The position numbers and the translations under genes are program-made. The notes beneath the pieces are model-generated. The model was not told where the DNA came from and searched no databases. It saw only the letters and a list, made by a program, of their open reading frames with translations. Positions 23,158-34,500 of a stretch of DNA of 42,201 nt are shown here, one piece after another (the first letter of the stretch is position 1; each line of letters starts with the position of its first letter). Origin of the DNA: Welwitschia mirabilis (Eukaryota > Gnetophyta > Gnetopsida > Welwitschiales); NCBI GenBank assembly GCA_051453625.1, contig JBOZIK010000001.1, positions 94,561,303-94,603,503 on the forward strand. The letters are read 5' to 3'.

Positions 23158-24300
23158 TGTCATTTCTATTTATATGTTTTAATGTATAATTAATAATGTT
23201 TTGTAGGGAATAGGGATTCAATTCAGTAACTTTCAAGAACACTATTGTGAAGAGTTGCAAAAACTTAATTATGATATTAAATACTATATTTTCATTCATG
23301 AGAGTAGGAATTCAATCATGAAAAGATTAGAGTAAAGATTGGAGGAAAAAACTCAAGGAATTAACTATTGTCCCATATGTCGTCCCCATGACACCACCCA
23401 CAATAACACTATAATAAGGCTATGAAGCTACTGACTTAGCGATATGATGTGGTTGTCATGCTATATGTAATCCACATGATATAGGGGATGACATATCCAT
23501 TAAAGTTTGAATTTTAATTTCAACAAATTCAAATGGTCTCCTGCCATGGCATTCTATGGTTGGATAATGAAGGTATGTCATGACCTTGGTCATCCCCATG
23601 ATAATAGCAAATATGACAACTTCCTAACTCCTTATTAACTGAGTTAATTAGGGTTTAGTTTATGTATAATAATGTCTTTTCATCTGTACTAATATTCTAG
23701 ACTCATAACCACCTTAGAATAGCTATAAAAATACTCAATGGTCCTTATTTAGGCATCTTTTGGTATTGAAGGAATGGTGACGAAGGCATTCAAAGGTATC
23801 AAAGGTTCATTTTAGAATTAAAAGAGATCATTCTTAGTGAATAGATAATGCTTCTATCATTGAGGAATCGCTATCTATCTAAGGTATTTGTAAGACATTA
23901 GAATTACTAAATAAAAGGTCTTCTTCTTATAAATCATCTTATTTTTATTGTGGCTTGTATTTTATTTGATTAATGCTTATAATAGATTAATTTTAATTTA
24001 ATACAAGTCATAAGAATTGAGTTTGGATGATAACACTCATTATTTCTCATTCATTTTACATTTCATCATTAGATAGTAGCATTATTCTTCTTTCTTTTTG
24101 CACAATCAAATAAAAAAATAGTTAAAGATAGATGTTACTGAGATTTACAATGATTATTCTTCTTAATTATGAGCTTAATTAATTTATTGTCTTATGCTCT
24201 CTAGATTATGACATTTATCAGTTGAATCATCCTATACTAAGCCTAATTGCAATCACATTATTTTCAAACTTGATTACCTTTAAAGTGTAATTTTATAACA
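23158..24300 (+). repeat. 5' LTR of the Athila-type element
   Basis: 1,143 bp from TGTCATTT to ...TATAACA, followed by a 9-nt spacer and the primer binding site. It aligns along its length with 34501-35707. It contains several copies of GTCATCCCCATGA and its inverse GGGGATGACAT (23379, 23494, 23589). Confidence 0.85.
23724..23731 (+). promoter_or_regulatory. TATA box of the Athila-type 5' LTR
   Basis: TATAAAAA, 566 bp into the LTR; the 3' LTR has the same octamer 572 bp in (35073-35080). Confidence 0.6.
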
Positions 24301-24309
24301 CCTATATCT

Positions 24310-24327
24310 CGGTACCATTGCCAAGGA
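24310..24327 (+). other. Decayed tRNA-Asp primer binding site
   Basis: CGGTACCATTGCCAAGGA aligns with TGGCGCCGTTGCCGGGGA, the binding site known from Athila elements, at 12 of 18 positions. All six differences are transitions; five are C-to-T or G-to-A. Position just inside the 5' LTR supports the call. Confidence 0.75.
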
Positions 24328-25158
24328 ATGTCAAAACATGCTATCAAAAGCAATCAATCAAGAGTAAGTCGATTGAGTTAATACTATCATTTTATGTATT
24401 TTCTTTTTATTTATATCTAATACATATGAGTGAAATATACTTGCTTTAAGGGTATTATCTAAATAGATATACTTATCTTTTGATCAAAGGCAAGATTATC
24501 TCTAAGGTCTATCCCTATCCAAGTAAGATTATTTATATTTAGCAGATAACACATTATTTTCACTTGTTGTTTGTATTTTGTATCCTTTTATTACAAATTG
24601 TCTCTTCTCCTTCTATTTTATTTTCTTTTAAATTATCCTCTTTGAGTGGTGATTATCCTTTAAAGCTACACCACATTTAGAGAGGTGAATTAGCCTTGAT
24701 AGATCTACCTTCTTGTGCCTTGTGTAATCTAAAAAGATTACCACATAGAAAAAAGCCTTCAAATGTCTTTTTCTTCTTGGATTCTAAGTAAAGATTCCAA
24801 GAAGAAATATCATTCTTAGCCATTAGGTCTACTCATTGCACTTTAATGTGATCTTGGAGATTGTCTATAATGGTTTTGAGTTAAAAGGTTGGATTTTTAT
24901 TTCACTTCAAGCAAGGAAATTCCATCATATCTTAAAGAGAAAAAGATACATTATCAACATGAAAAGCAATTTTTAAAAGAAGCAATTCAAGAAGGTGTTC
25001 AAATGTATAATTGAAGGACTAGATGTGAGCGACTTTATATTAAATCTAAATTTGAAAAATCTAATTTGATATAATATCTTAGTTCATGTTTTAAAAATAT
25101 TTCATTATTTGTTGGATCATCTTCTAGAATTTTCAAACACCCTCTCGAAACGAAAACC
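24328..25158 (+). other. Untranslated leader of the Athila-type element
   Basis: Between primer binding site and gag. No coding similarity recognised; a long 5' leader is usual for this lineage. Confidence 0.6.
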
Positions 25159-26450
25159 ATGTTTTCTTATACAAGTCTTGTTAGACCTAATTTAAATTCT
25201 TTTGAAAAATAAGTTTTAACTTATCATTCATTGAATAGTAAATATTCAAGTTAGAACCCTATAACTTTCACAATATCTACAAATTTTAGTGATGTTGTTT
25301 AACTAACTCTTAAAGATAAATATGGATTAAAACTCAAAAAAACTCATAATCCTTTTGATCTTCCTGTTAGAGATGACATAGAAATCAAAAATGTTAATGC
25401 GTATCCCTCTTTTTGTGGAGAAACTCATGAGGATTCTTATGAATACATCATTATCATAAAAAAATTAATACTCACATGTAATGGAAAGAAGTTCATAATG
25501 GATAGAAATTACATGATAGTATTCCCTTATACATTAAATAAAAAAGATAAAAATAGCTTAAGACTTTACCCCACAAAAGTTTTAAAACTTGGAAGGACAC
25601 TAAAAAAAGATTCATCAAATGATTCCTTAGTAAAAACACCCTAAGGTAGACAAATTGTGGGGTAATCAATTTTCAATAAAAAGACAATGAGTATTATGCT
25701 TCATCTTGGGAAAGATTCCTAATCCTAGTTTTAGTCAACCTTATAGATAAATTAAAGCAAGAAGAATTAATCCACCATTTTTATAATGGCCTAACTAGTG
25801 CAATAAAATAAATGGTGGATCTTTCTTATGAAGGAAGTTTATTTTAACATATAATTGATGAAGCATGGCAACATTTACATGACTTAGTTGAACTTAGTTA
25901 ATCATGGCCTAAACCAAGAGAAACGAAAACCATTGAGTAATCATTAAGAGAAATAAATCACATAAAACATCAAGAGGGTAAACAAAATTAAATTAATTAT
26001 AAAGATGAAGATAGTAGTGACAATAATAACCCACTTGTAAGAAAAATGGTAAAAGCAATCAAAGAGGTAAAATTATTTAAATTCCACATCACATATACTC
26101 CTACTTGTGAATTATATAAATAAATCCACTTAATTGTTGAATCTCCATTTTGGATAATAGTAAAGGGAGTAGTGAGGAAATAACTGTGATATGCAAACCA
26201 AGTAGACCCTAATCACTATAAAGGATCTTATCACAATGAGAAGAAACCTTATCATCAACTAAGTTCTTTCTTCAAACTTGAGTATAAATCCTCCTTTAAA
26301 CAATCATATAACCCAAGATATGGAGGATACAATCAATTCAAAAATGATCCAATTAAGGAAGTCATGATAAAGATAATAAACATCCATGAATAGACCCATA
26401 AGAGCATTGAGAATACCTAGAAAAGCATACAATATTTAGCTAGAGTTACA
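25159..26450 (+). pseudogene. gag: Athila-type gag remnant
   Basis: A possible ATG lies at 25159. The N-terminal segment contains NVNAYPSFCGETHEDSYEYI (about 25395-25455), corresponding to the F-x-G-L-P-S-E-D-P-x-x-H region. The gag core follows with SWERF (25705-25720) and HHFYNGLTSAIK then MVDLSYEGSLF (25772-25845), a strong match to the F-Y-N-G-L-x-x-x-T-K-x-M-V-D-A-x-x-G-G block. A knuckle relic lies near 26095-26150 (TCELYK, a stop, then HLIVESPF), where cysteines 2 and 3 are gone. A tail rich in Tyr, Asn and Pro (SYNPRYGGYNQF near 26300) is typical of the spacer after the knuckle. Numerous stops and frameshifts occur. Its role would be RNA packaging in virus-like particles. Confidence 0.8.
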
Positions 26451-27318
26451 TAACAAATCATGTTAGCAAACCAAAGACCACAATGTACTTTAGCTTCCAA
26501 TACCTTATCTAATCCAAACAATGTTAAGAAAGATTGGAAGGTGGTTACTCGAAGAGGCACTAATACTACACCCAAAGAGCTACATAAACATGATAACATT
26601 GAAGACATAAGGATGAAGATGTAAAAATTCTTGATGAGATACGTCTTCCTTCTACTTCTACTCCAATGAATAAGGATGAATCATCAAAGAAAGGAAGAAA
26701 ACATCTTACTTTTGAGTTATATAAACTTAACTCAAATACAAAAGATGATGAATATATCAAAACCATTATGAAAGATGTTAATGTCACACTACTATTTTGG
26801 TGCATACTTCAAGACAACCCAAAATATGCCAAAGTGTGGAAGGATCTTTGGAGAAGAAAGTAAAAATAAACATTACTAAGTAGAGTGCTTTTGGATTAAT
26901 CTATTACCAACTTATTATTACAAAAATGTCCAAAATTCAAAGATCTAGGGGTAGTAATCATTAGTGTGATATCAAAAGGTAATAAAAAAATTAAGAAGGC
27001 TCTTATAAATTTATGTGCAAGTGTTAACATCATGCCTCTATGTATTTACAAAAAGTTTGGATTAGAAAAGAAAATTGAACCAGTAAAGATTCTCTTGGAA
27101 ATGACTAATCAACATTGAGAAAGCCTATTGGGATCATCAAAAATTTGGTTGTCCAAATAGAGGAAGCCTATTACCCCATAGATGTAATTATTGTTGAAAT
27201 TACTCACAATGGCAAGTATCCCTTACTTTTAGGTAGAGATTTTTCTACCACTGCTCATCATGTCATAGACACTAGAATAGGAATCATGAAACTTCATGTA
27301 GGTAGTAAAAAGATTTAA
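26451..27318 (+). pseudogene. Athila-type gag-protease linker and retropepsin remnant
   Basis: An open segment at 26666-26863 corresponds to the conserved linker before protease, ending PKYAKVWKDLWRRK where the family has x-Y-A-K-F-L-K-D-L-C-T-x-K-R-K. Protease follows. The active-site motif D-L-G-A-S-(I/V)-N is changed to N-L-C-A-S-V-N at 27008-27028, so the catalytic Asp is Asn (GAT to AAT) and the Gly is Cys. After a frameshift near 27115 the domain continues with GIIKNLVVQIEEAYYPID and the flap-side motif LLLGRDFSTT, then ends with MKLHVGS at 27288-27308. The enzyme would be a dimeric aspartic protease cleaving Gag-Pol; this copy is inactive. Confidence 0.85.
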
Positions 27319-27850
27319 ATTCAGCTCTTCAAAATAGTAGAAAAAGACACAAGGGATATAATGATGAGCTTAGTGAGCATATTAGATCAACTAGATTTGT
27401 ATCACATCATTTACCTAAATTAAAAGTTATCTTTGTATCACATCATTTATCTAAATTAAAAGTTATCACTCATTAACAACCAATTATTTTTAATGGTATA
27501 AAGGAACTCTCAACTATTTTAATCAGTCTTAATTCTATCAATTCTTGTAAACTTGAAAATACTATGGAACACTTGATGGAAGAAACCTTTAACAACATTC
27601 CAACCCTAGACATAGAGGAAGGAAAAACTATGGGAATAAGCTTTAATATGGATGGTTATGTAACCCCTCATAGACATGAAGGAGTCAACCTTAAAATGAA
27701 TTTGAAAGAGCTTATAAAGAAATTAAAGTACATCTTTTATTAACAGTAACCCCAAAAAGCCATTAATCATTAGTAGTTGTCTCTATCCTAAAGCAAAGAA
27801 GGTATTATTATCACTCCTCACGTCTAAATCTGAAGCCTTTGCACAAAGTC
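27319..27850 (+). pseudogene. Linker between protease and RT of the Athila-type element
   Basis: Peptide-like fragments (MEHLMEETFNNIPTLDIEEG near 27565-27620, then NLKMNLKELIKKLKYIF near 27690-27740) occupy the place where Athila-type elements carry the acidic linker leading to L-K-P-L-P-x-x-L-K-Y-A-x-L. Conservation is low and stops are present. It runs into an assembly gap. Confidence 0.5.
27396..27467. repeat. 36-bp tandem duplication in the protease-RT linker
   Basis: 27396-27431 and 27432-27467 differ at one base (TTACCT versus TTATCT). The period is 12 codons. Confidence 0.95.
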
Positions 27851-28114
27851 NNNNNNNNNNNNNNNNNNNNNNNNNNNNNNNNNNNNNNNNNNNNNNNNNN
27901 NNNNNNNNNNNNNNNNNNNNNNNNNNNNNNNNNNNNNNNNNNNNNNNNNNNNNNNNNNNNNNNNNNNNNNNNNNNNNNNNNNNNNNNNNNNNNNNNNNNN
28001 NNNNNNNNNNNNNNNNNNNNNNNNNNNNNNNNNNNNNNNNNNNNNNNNNNNNNNNNNNNNNNNNNNNNNNNNNNNNNNNNNNNNNNNNNNNNNNNNNNNN
28101 NNNNNNNNNNNNNN
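27851..28114. other. Assembly gap (264 n)
   Basis: Undetermined bases covering the N-terminal part of RT. Confidence 0.99.
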
Positions 28115-28495
28115 ACAAGATCATTGTCCCCTTCCTTCTCTTGATCAAGTTTTAGATAGAATACAAAGACATGCATTTTACTATTTCCTTAATGATTATA
28201 GTGGATACAACCAAGTATGCATTGCAAATGAAGATTAAGCAAAGACCAATTTTACTTCTCCTTTTGGTACTTATTCTTTTAGGAAAATTCCTTTTAGTTT
28301 ATGAAATTCTTTAGGTACCTTTGAACATGCTATGAAGGGAATTTTTAGTAACCTTATAGAAAACTCTATTGAAATTTTCATGGATTATTTTTTAATCTTT
28401 AAAGATTCTTTTAACCAAGCTCTAAATCATTTAGCACAAGTCTTAGAAAGATGTATTAAAAGTGGACTTCACCTCAGTTGGAAAATAGTCATCTT
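28115..28495 (+). pseudogene. Athila-type reverse transcriptase remnant
   Basis: From just after the gap: DHCPLPSLDQVLDRI, then HAFYYFLNDYSGYNQV, where the family has F-L-D-G-Y-S-G-Y-N-Q; the first catalytic Asp is Asn at 28191-28193. Next come TSPFGTYSFRKIPFSL (about 28255-28300) and the catalytic box F-M-D-D, here F-M-D-Y at 28377-28388, so its second Asp is lost. The domain closes with VLERCIKSGLHLSWK. Stops replace Gln (NED-stop-AK) and Cys or Trp (SL-stop-NS). It would synthesise cDNA from element RNA using tRNA-Asp as primer; two of three catalytic aspartates are missing. Confidence 0.92.
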
Positions 28496-29110
28496 ATGAT
28501 CAATAAAGGGATAGTCCTAATACATCATATTTCAATGAAAGCTATATAAATGGATCAGTTAAAAATTGATATCATTAAAGATCTTCCCCCTTTTACTAAT
28601 GTAAAACAACTTTGATCATTCTTAAAACATTATGAATTTTATCGCAGATTCATAGAAGGCTATGTAAAGATTTATAAACCACTTTATCAACTTTTAGAGA
28701 AGGATGTTAAGTATGAATGGAATGATAATTGTTAACAAGCCTTTCAAAATCTTAAAAATTCCATCACTAATGAATCCATTGTGAGTGGACTTAATTGGAA
28801 TAAGGATTTCAAGCTAATGCATGATGTTAATAATCTTGTTGTAGGTGGAAGATTAGGGCAAAAACATGAGAAAGGGCTGAAAGTAATAAGCTAAATTACT
28901 AAAACTCTTTTAGATGCTCAACTAAATTACACAACTACTAAAAAGGGGATGCTAGCAAACATATTTTTTCTAGAAAAACTTAGACATTACCTCCTTGATT
29001 TCCATACTTATGTTTATAGAAATCATGTTGTGATTCGATATTTGATGATAAAGAAAGACTCAAGTGCATGCCTTATACGATGGGTACTTTTATTATAAGA
29101 ATTCAACTTG
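28496..29110 (+). pseudogene. Athila-type RT connection and RNase H remnant
   Basis: The connection shows FLKHYEFYRRFIEGYVKI (about 28615-28670) and PLYQLLEKDVKYEW. RNase H follows: KLMHDVNNLVVGG keeps the first Asp (family C-D-A-S-x-x-A-V-G-A). AQLNYTTTKKGML has lost the conserved Glu residues (family T-T-T-E-K-E-L-L), and the T-D-H block reads R-N-H near 29020. LIRWVLLL ends the domain. Three of the four metal-binding positions are altered, by G-to-A or A-to-G changes. It would degrade the RNA strand of the hybrid. Confidence 0.88.
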
Positions 29111-30618
29111 ACAATAGTGACCAAGATAGAAAAACAAATTTAGTGGCTAATCATATTTCTAGAATTCCTTTAGACTTGTCTCTCAATTCCTCTAATCAAC
29201 CTATTTATGATGATTTTTTAAATGAATAACTTTTTATGGTTAAGCAAGTTTATGAAGTATCTTTAAAAAATCCTACTCCTTAGTATGCTGATATCATGAA
29301 TTATCTTGTCACACTTAAAACCCCTTCACGTTAAAATAGAAATCAACAAAAACCTTTTCTCCATAGAATAGATGACTATGAATGGATTGAACCACATCTA
29401 TATAGGCAATGCAAAGATCAAATCATGCTTAAATGTATTCCTAAATGGGAGTAAAAAGATATCCTTATTCTTTGACATGGTGAAGTTTGTGAAGGTCATT
29501 TTAGTGGCCAAAACACTATCATGAAAATTGGCCCTTAGTATTCAAAGATACTGTTGAATTCTCTAAGAAGTGTAACTCTTTCCAATGATCTAGAGGTCTT
29601 ACTCAAACCCAAGATATGCCTCTTACACCCATATTAGAATGTAAACCTTTTGATTATTGGGGTATAGACTTTGTAGGTCCTCTCAAGTCCCCTTCATGTA
29701 GAAAGAATTATATCTTAGTGACGGTCAATTATGGAACAACATGACTTGAAGCCATACCTACATAGACTTATGATGTAAAAACCTATTTATCAATTCCTTA
29801 AATTAGATATTTTTCAAAGATTTTGATTCCCTAGGATTTTCATTTCTAATCAAGTTACTCACTTTATCAATAAACCCTTATAAAACTCATACTTTCAATT
29901 AACATTGAACATAGAATATCTAATTCTTACTATTCCTAATCAAATGAACAAGCTAAAAATGCTAACCGAAGATCAAGAAAATACTCTTAAAACTTTGTTA
30001 CAAGTCTCAAAAATCATGGTTATTCTATCTTAATGATGTCCTTTGGGAGTACCATATGATTAGGTGTAATTCTTTGGATTTCTCTCCTTATGAACTTGTC
30101 TATTAAAAAACATATGTGCTTATAGTCAATGTATGCTATAATTCTTATAAGAAAATCCATCAACTTAACCTTATTTCTCATGATGATAACCTTGAAAAGT
30201 GCCTAACCCAGTTGAATCATCTTAATGAAAAGAGAATCCAAGCTCTACATCACCAACTTATTGTCAAAGCCCATGCAAAATTTAGACATGATAAAAACCT
30301 TGAGCATAAAAACTTTTACCATGACCAGTATGTTTTACTCTTTAATGCTAGATTTAATTTAATTCCCAGTAATCTAACTTCTAGATCATTAGGCCCATAT
30401 CTAATTAAGAAGATGCATTTCAATGGTTCTGTTGAGATTTCTAACCTAAATACTAAAGAAATAACAAAGGTTAATAAACAACATTTAAAGCATTATCGGT
30501 CACTTGATGATTACTCTTACTTAGTAAACATGATAGAAGTAGTTGATGTAGGTGGCCCTCTCCTTAAAAAAAAAGGAGTATCTACCATTTATGATTTTCT
30601 AGATGACTTCTTAACCTA
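29111..30618 (+). pseudogene. Athila-type integrase remnant with intact C-terminal segment
   Basis: The zinc-binding region shows HGEVCEGHFSG (about 29478-29510) and a later CNSF in place of C-D-x-C. The core has FDYWGIDFVGPL (first catalytic Asp kept, near 29650-29685) and YILVTVNYG. The second Asp, in I-S-D-x-G-x-H-F, is Asn (ISNQVTHF near 29846-29870). The Glu, in N-G-Q-A-E-x-x-N-R, is Lys (NEQAKNANR near 29942-29968). A 167-codon open stretch at 30116-30619 holds the C-terminal domain: VLLFNARFNLIP, then SRSLGPYLIKK and KVNKQHLKHY. That domain typically binds DNA or chromatin. The core is inactive. Confidence 0.9.
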
Positions 30619-30619
30619 A

Positions 30620-32855
30620 CCCATCTAGGATTATTTAGACTACTTAATCATCCTTAGCATGATAAATACTTCACCAATATGATTCATGATGCTTTAAAAA
30701 GTGATGATTTTGCCTCTTATTCAAACTTAAGGTATTCAAATGCCTATGAATCCTGATTTCCATTGAGTGCCTCATTGGAGAAGTTCAATTTCCTTCAAAA
30801 AGGGAAAGAGAAAAAAGAAAATTTTATGTATTTCCATTGTGTCCTACTATAAGCACATCAAAGGGATAGTTATCTTTTGAGTCCATTCTCTTTTAATAGT
30901 ATGATTTGATAGCTATGGAGACTCCACCCAAGGGACAGTGAGTCATCATCAGGTTTTCACCTATAGATCCTTTCTCCTGTGGTAGTGGTTACACCTCCCT
31001 CACCATGAAGAATAGTTTCTCTAGATACTAAATCTCTATCTCTATATCTCTCTATAAAATAAACACCCCTTCATCTCCAAAAAAAGAAAAAAGAAAACAA
31101 AAGGATGGGGAAGGAGAAAAGAGAAAGAAGAATAGAAGTAGGAAAATAAAAAGCACTAAATATCTTCATGGGAACTTTATGATAGTTTATTCATAATCTC
31201 TTACTTTCAAATCTATTATTCTTAAGCATTATGCCATGCGTATCTTTCATATTAAATAGTCTAATAGTTATCTTCTGTGCGTCTTATTAGGTTAGCACCT
31301 AGAATAAAAGGGACCAATATTCTTCATGTTATCTATATTCATTCCTTTCATACTTCAATATTTAAGTCAATTTCTCAAAACTAAGTCATATTTTTCTTAA
31401 AATTCTTACTTGGTTTAATTCTTTAGTTAAGTCTAGTTATCCATTATGAATTTTATGCATTTTATCATTTAACTACTGGTCTTGAAATGTACTTTGAAAT
31501 ATGTTCTAAAGATCAAATTATACATTACATCTTTAGATTTTTCATAGGTGATTTTCATTTTTTAGTTCTTATTCCTTAAGCACTTCCCAAGAAATTTTCA
31601 CCTCAATTCTTCTACTTTGCATGATTTTGCTAATCCTTTTTAACATCCCTAACCTAAGGATTGGCCTTAATTTTTCACATGCTTTAAAAGAGGATTGTCA
31701 TCCTTATTGTCATCCCCATAACATAGAACACACCACTTTTCATCATCTTGAAAATCCAGCTTATGAATCATAATCATTACCTTTTATTCAATTAGAAAAC
31801 ATGAAAGTGCTTAAAATTGGATGATTAAGCATCAAGAAATCATCTAAAATACTAAATTTTTATGGAATTCTTCATTAGACCTCCTTCAAATTGAGTTTTG
31901 TCCAATTAAGTAAGTTGATTGCTTTTACTAAACTTTTCATAGCATAAAAGTCTAATTCATAATTCTCTATCAAATTTAATCCTAATTTAATCAAAATTTT
32001 TAGGGCTCACCTCATCTAAGTTGGCACTTCAAAAATTCATTAGTAAAGTAATGGCCTTCATAACAATTAAGTTGAAAATCATAATAAACATCATAAATAT
32101 AATTCATTTCTGAGATCTTAGTCCAATTCCATTAGAGGAAATCTATCATTTCATATGTCATCCCGATGATAATGGAAATGACAATTATGCATAAAACTCT
32201 TAGGATTTTTATATGGTCATGTCAAATGTTATTCGCATGATGTTAGGTATGACACATATGTCATGGCATTTGTCATTCCCAAAACATGAGGGATGATGTT
32301 ATGGCAGAATTTATTTATAAGAACTTTTTTTCCTCATTTTTTAATCATTCTTTATGCAACTCACGTCCTCTGGTTACTCTCAATTGCTCCGCTTATCTTT
32401 GGCCTTCATAGTTAATAATTCAATCAATTCTAATTACATTCCAACATAATGAAGTAATTCTTCCATTTTTCTTATGGTTTAAATTCATAATTTTGCTTGT
32501 ATCATTTATTCTAGGTCACATCTGATGATTTTTCTTCATATCCACTTATTTCTCTGACCAATCTATGATTAAAAACTTACAAAATTGAATTTCATTTTCT
32601 TGATTGAGAGTTATGAGTATTTTCTCCCAAAATTCCATGATTTTCACTCTTTTGGAGTTTTGTTCTTATTTTGCACTTAATTCATAGTAGTTTTTACCAT
32701 ATTAGGTGTTAAAACAATCCTTCCTTTAACAGTTATGCTTTGGTCCTTATGAGAGAATACTTGGTTACCTAGAAAAGAATTTATGAAAATTTTCACCTTT
32801 TCTTATTAAAAGATACATACTTATGTTATGGTTCTATCCATGTAGTGATATAGAT
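30620..32855 (+). other. Post-pol non-coding region of the Athila-type element
   Basis: No protein similarity for 2.2 kb. Purine-rich tracts lie at 31075-31140. The section 31690-32310 contains several ATGTCATCCC-type words and their inverse, the same family of words found in this element's LTRs. A long spacer between pol and the extra ORF is usual in Athila-like elements. Confidence 0.55.
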
Positions 32856-33185
32856 GCATCATCCTCTCAAACTTGCACACACTCTATCACTACTCGGGTA
32901 GTAGAACAATGAGAGTATAAGGATATTTTATAGAAATGAAGGCACAACCTTGCTTCTGTCATCTATCAAAGAGAGATGCAGTTTGGAGATCACATACAAA
33001 CATTTGAGCCTGACTTAGACCATGCATTATAGGAACTGGGTATCCATGATTACATGATTATGGCTCCTATTATGATGTTGAAATCATCTAGTTCTACTAG
33101 ACCTATGAGTTCATATTACCTACTAAAGTTAATGGTTTACAATATACTAGATTAGGGCTATATTAAAGGACGTTGGATCTTCATT

Positions 33186-33285
33186 NNNNNNNNNNNNNNN
33201 NNNNNNNNNNNNNNNNNNNNNNNNNNNNNNNNNNNNNNNNNNNNNNNNNNNNNNNNNNNNNNNNNNNNNNNNNNNNNNNNNNNNN
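33186..33285. other. Assembly gap (100 n)
   Basis: Undetermined bases within the extra ORF of the Athila-type element. Confidence 0.99.
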
Positions 33286-33872
33286 TAAGCCATAACATAT
33301 TACAATATTAACAAGGCCTGTATAGATGAAGAAAGAGTCAATCTTTGTGGAGTTGAATCATAGAAATGGACCTATGTTCGTCAGCTAGAGTTATCATATC
33401 ATGTAAGTAATGATCAGCAAGGAGTAGCTATGACTTATTTTCCTTCCTACTATTATATCCTTTACTGATCCAATCATCCATAACATAGCTACAATATGTC
33501 ATGATTGCTCACCTTCAGATCTTAGCCCTCATTCATCATAGAGAGAGGATGGACTTACCTACTTTCATTTGGTACTAACTTAGATGAATGAGCACCTTGT
33601 GTCAATTTTCCATCATTGCATATCCTTACTTACTAAGTGCTCTATTTAGATGGTTCAAGATACCTATCCTAGCAGATACTTTTGATTTAGTCCATATTTT
33701 AGCTGAGGATACATATCTTAAAAAACTAGGAATAGAGATTGTAGATATGGTTCCCTCGGCTCCTAGTAAGGCCCCTATAGCTTAACCATCTCAATTTCCT
33801 CCTAGATAACCTCAGACAATTGGAGGTATCACACTTAACTAGCTTACAACATTTTTAGAAGATATGAAGCAA

Positions 33873-33938
33873 AGGTTATCTTCTTAGATGGAGGATTTTC
33901 ATGTCTGGTTATCTTCTTAGATGGATGATTTTGGTGTC
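33873..33938. repeat. 33-bp tandem duplication in the extra ORF
   Basis: 33873-33905 and 33906-33938 share GGTTATCTTCTTAGATGGA and most of the remainder. The period of 11 codons preserves frame and repeats a helical L-S-S-x-M-(E/D)-D-F unit. Confidence 0.9.
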
Positions 33939-34235
33939 CATACTACCACATGACTTGATTAGCTAGAGGTTTGTGATTGAGATATAGAGGAGCAAGGTAG
34001 AGTTACCTTGAAGAGGTTGATATAAATTTAGTAGGATACTTCAATGGGCATTCCTGAGATGGTTCATGTTCATCATGATGCAACTACATCCAACTTATAG
34101 AAGTACATCTCTCACTACTTTTCAAACATCAAGGGGCCTATTATTGAGCCAATTGAAGAGGCAGGTGGCAAGAGTGATGGTGATATAAAGATTAATTTTT
34201 GGTCCTCTCCACATAAAGACCCATGATTTCTGATG

Positions 34236-34500
34236 TAGCCTTATCATCTAAGCTATATAAAAACTATGACTCTTTTAGCTTATTATACTTATGTACATTA
34301 TTCTTAAACTAGTAGTTGATATTTATGTCATGATTATTTTCATGATGTCTTCTTTACCTTTATTGACAGTATGCCCAGACATGAAAAATGGTTTTATCAT
34401 GATTGTATTTTGAGGCTTTCTTTCCCTAGTAAGTTAGCATCATAAAGTCCTATTTTGATTTTTTTATTAAGAGATTAACAAAATGCTAGATGGGTAGCTA
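34236..34500 (+). other. Region before the 3' LTR, possible polypurine tract
   Basis: No coding similarity. The purine-rich AGATGGGTAG at about 34488-34497, immediately before the LTR, is the likely relic of the polypurine tract that primes plus-strand synthesis. Confidence 0.4.

Larger units (their letters stand above)
32856..34235 (+). pseudogene. Additional ORF downstream of pol (env-like position)
   Basis: Fragments before the gap (FGDHIQTFEPDLDHAL and LGIHDYMIMAP, about 32975-33060) and after it (a 65-codon open segment at 33588-33785 with LLSALFRWFKIPI and YLKKLGIEIVDM) resemble the poorly conserved extra ORF that Athila/Tat elements carry after pol. The C-terminal part (33840-34100) is hydrophilic and helical (MKQRLSS, MDDFGVH) and contains an 11-codon duplication. 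Function in the family is uncertain: it is called env-like by position only, and I see no signal peptide or membrane anchor here. Stops and a 100-bp gap interrupt it. Confidence 0.5.
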
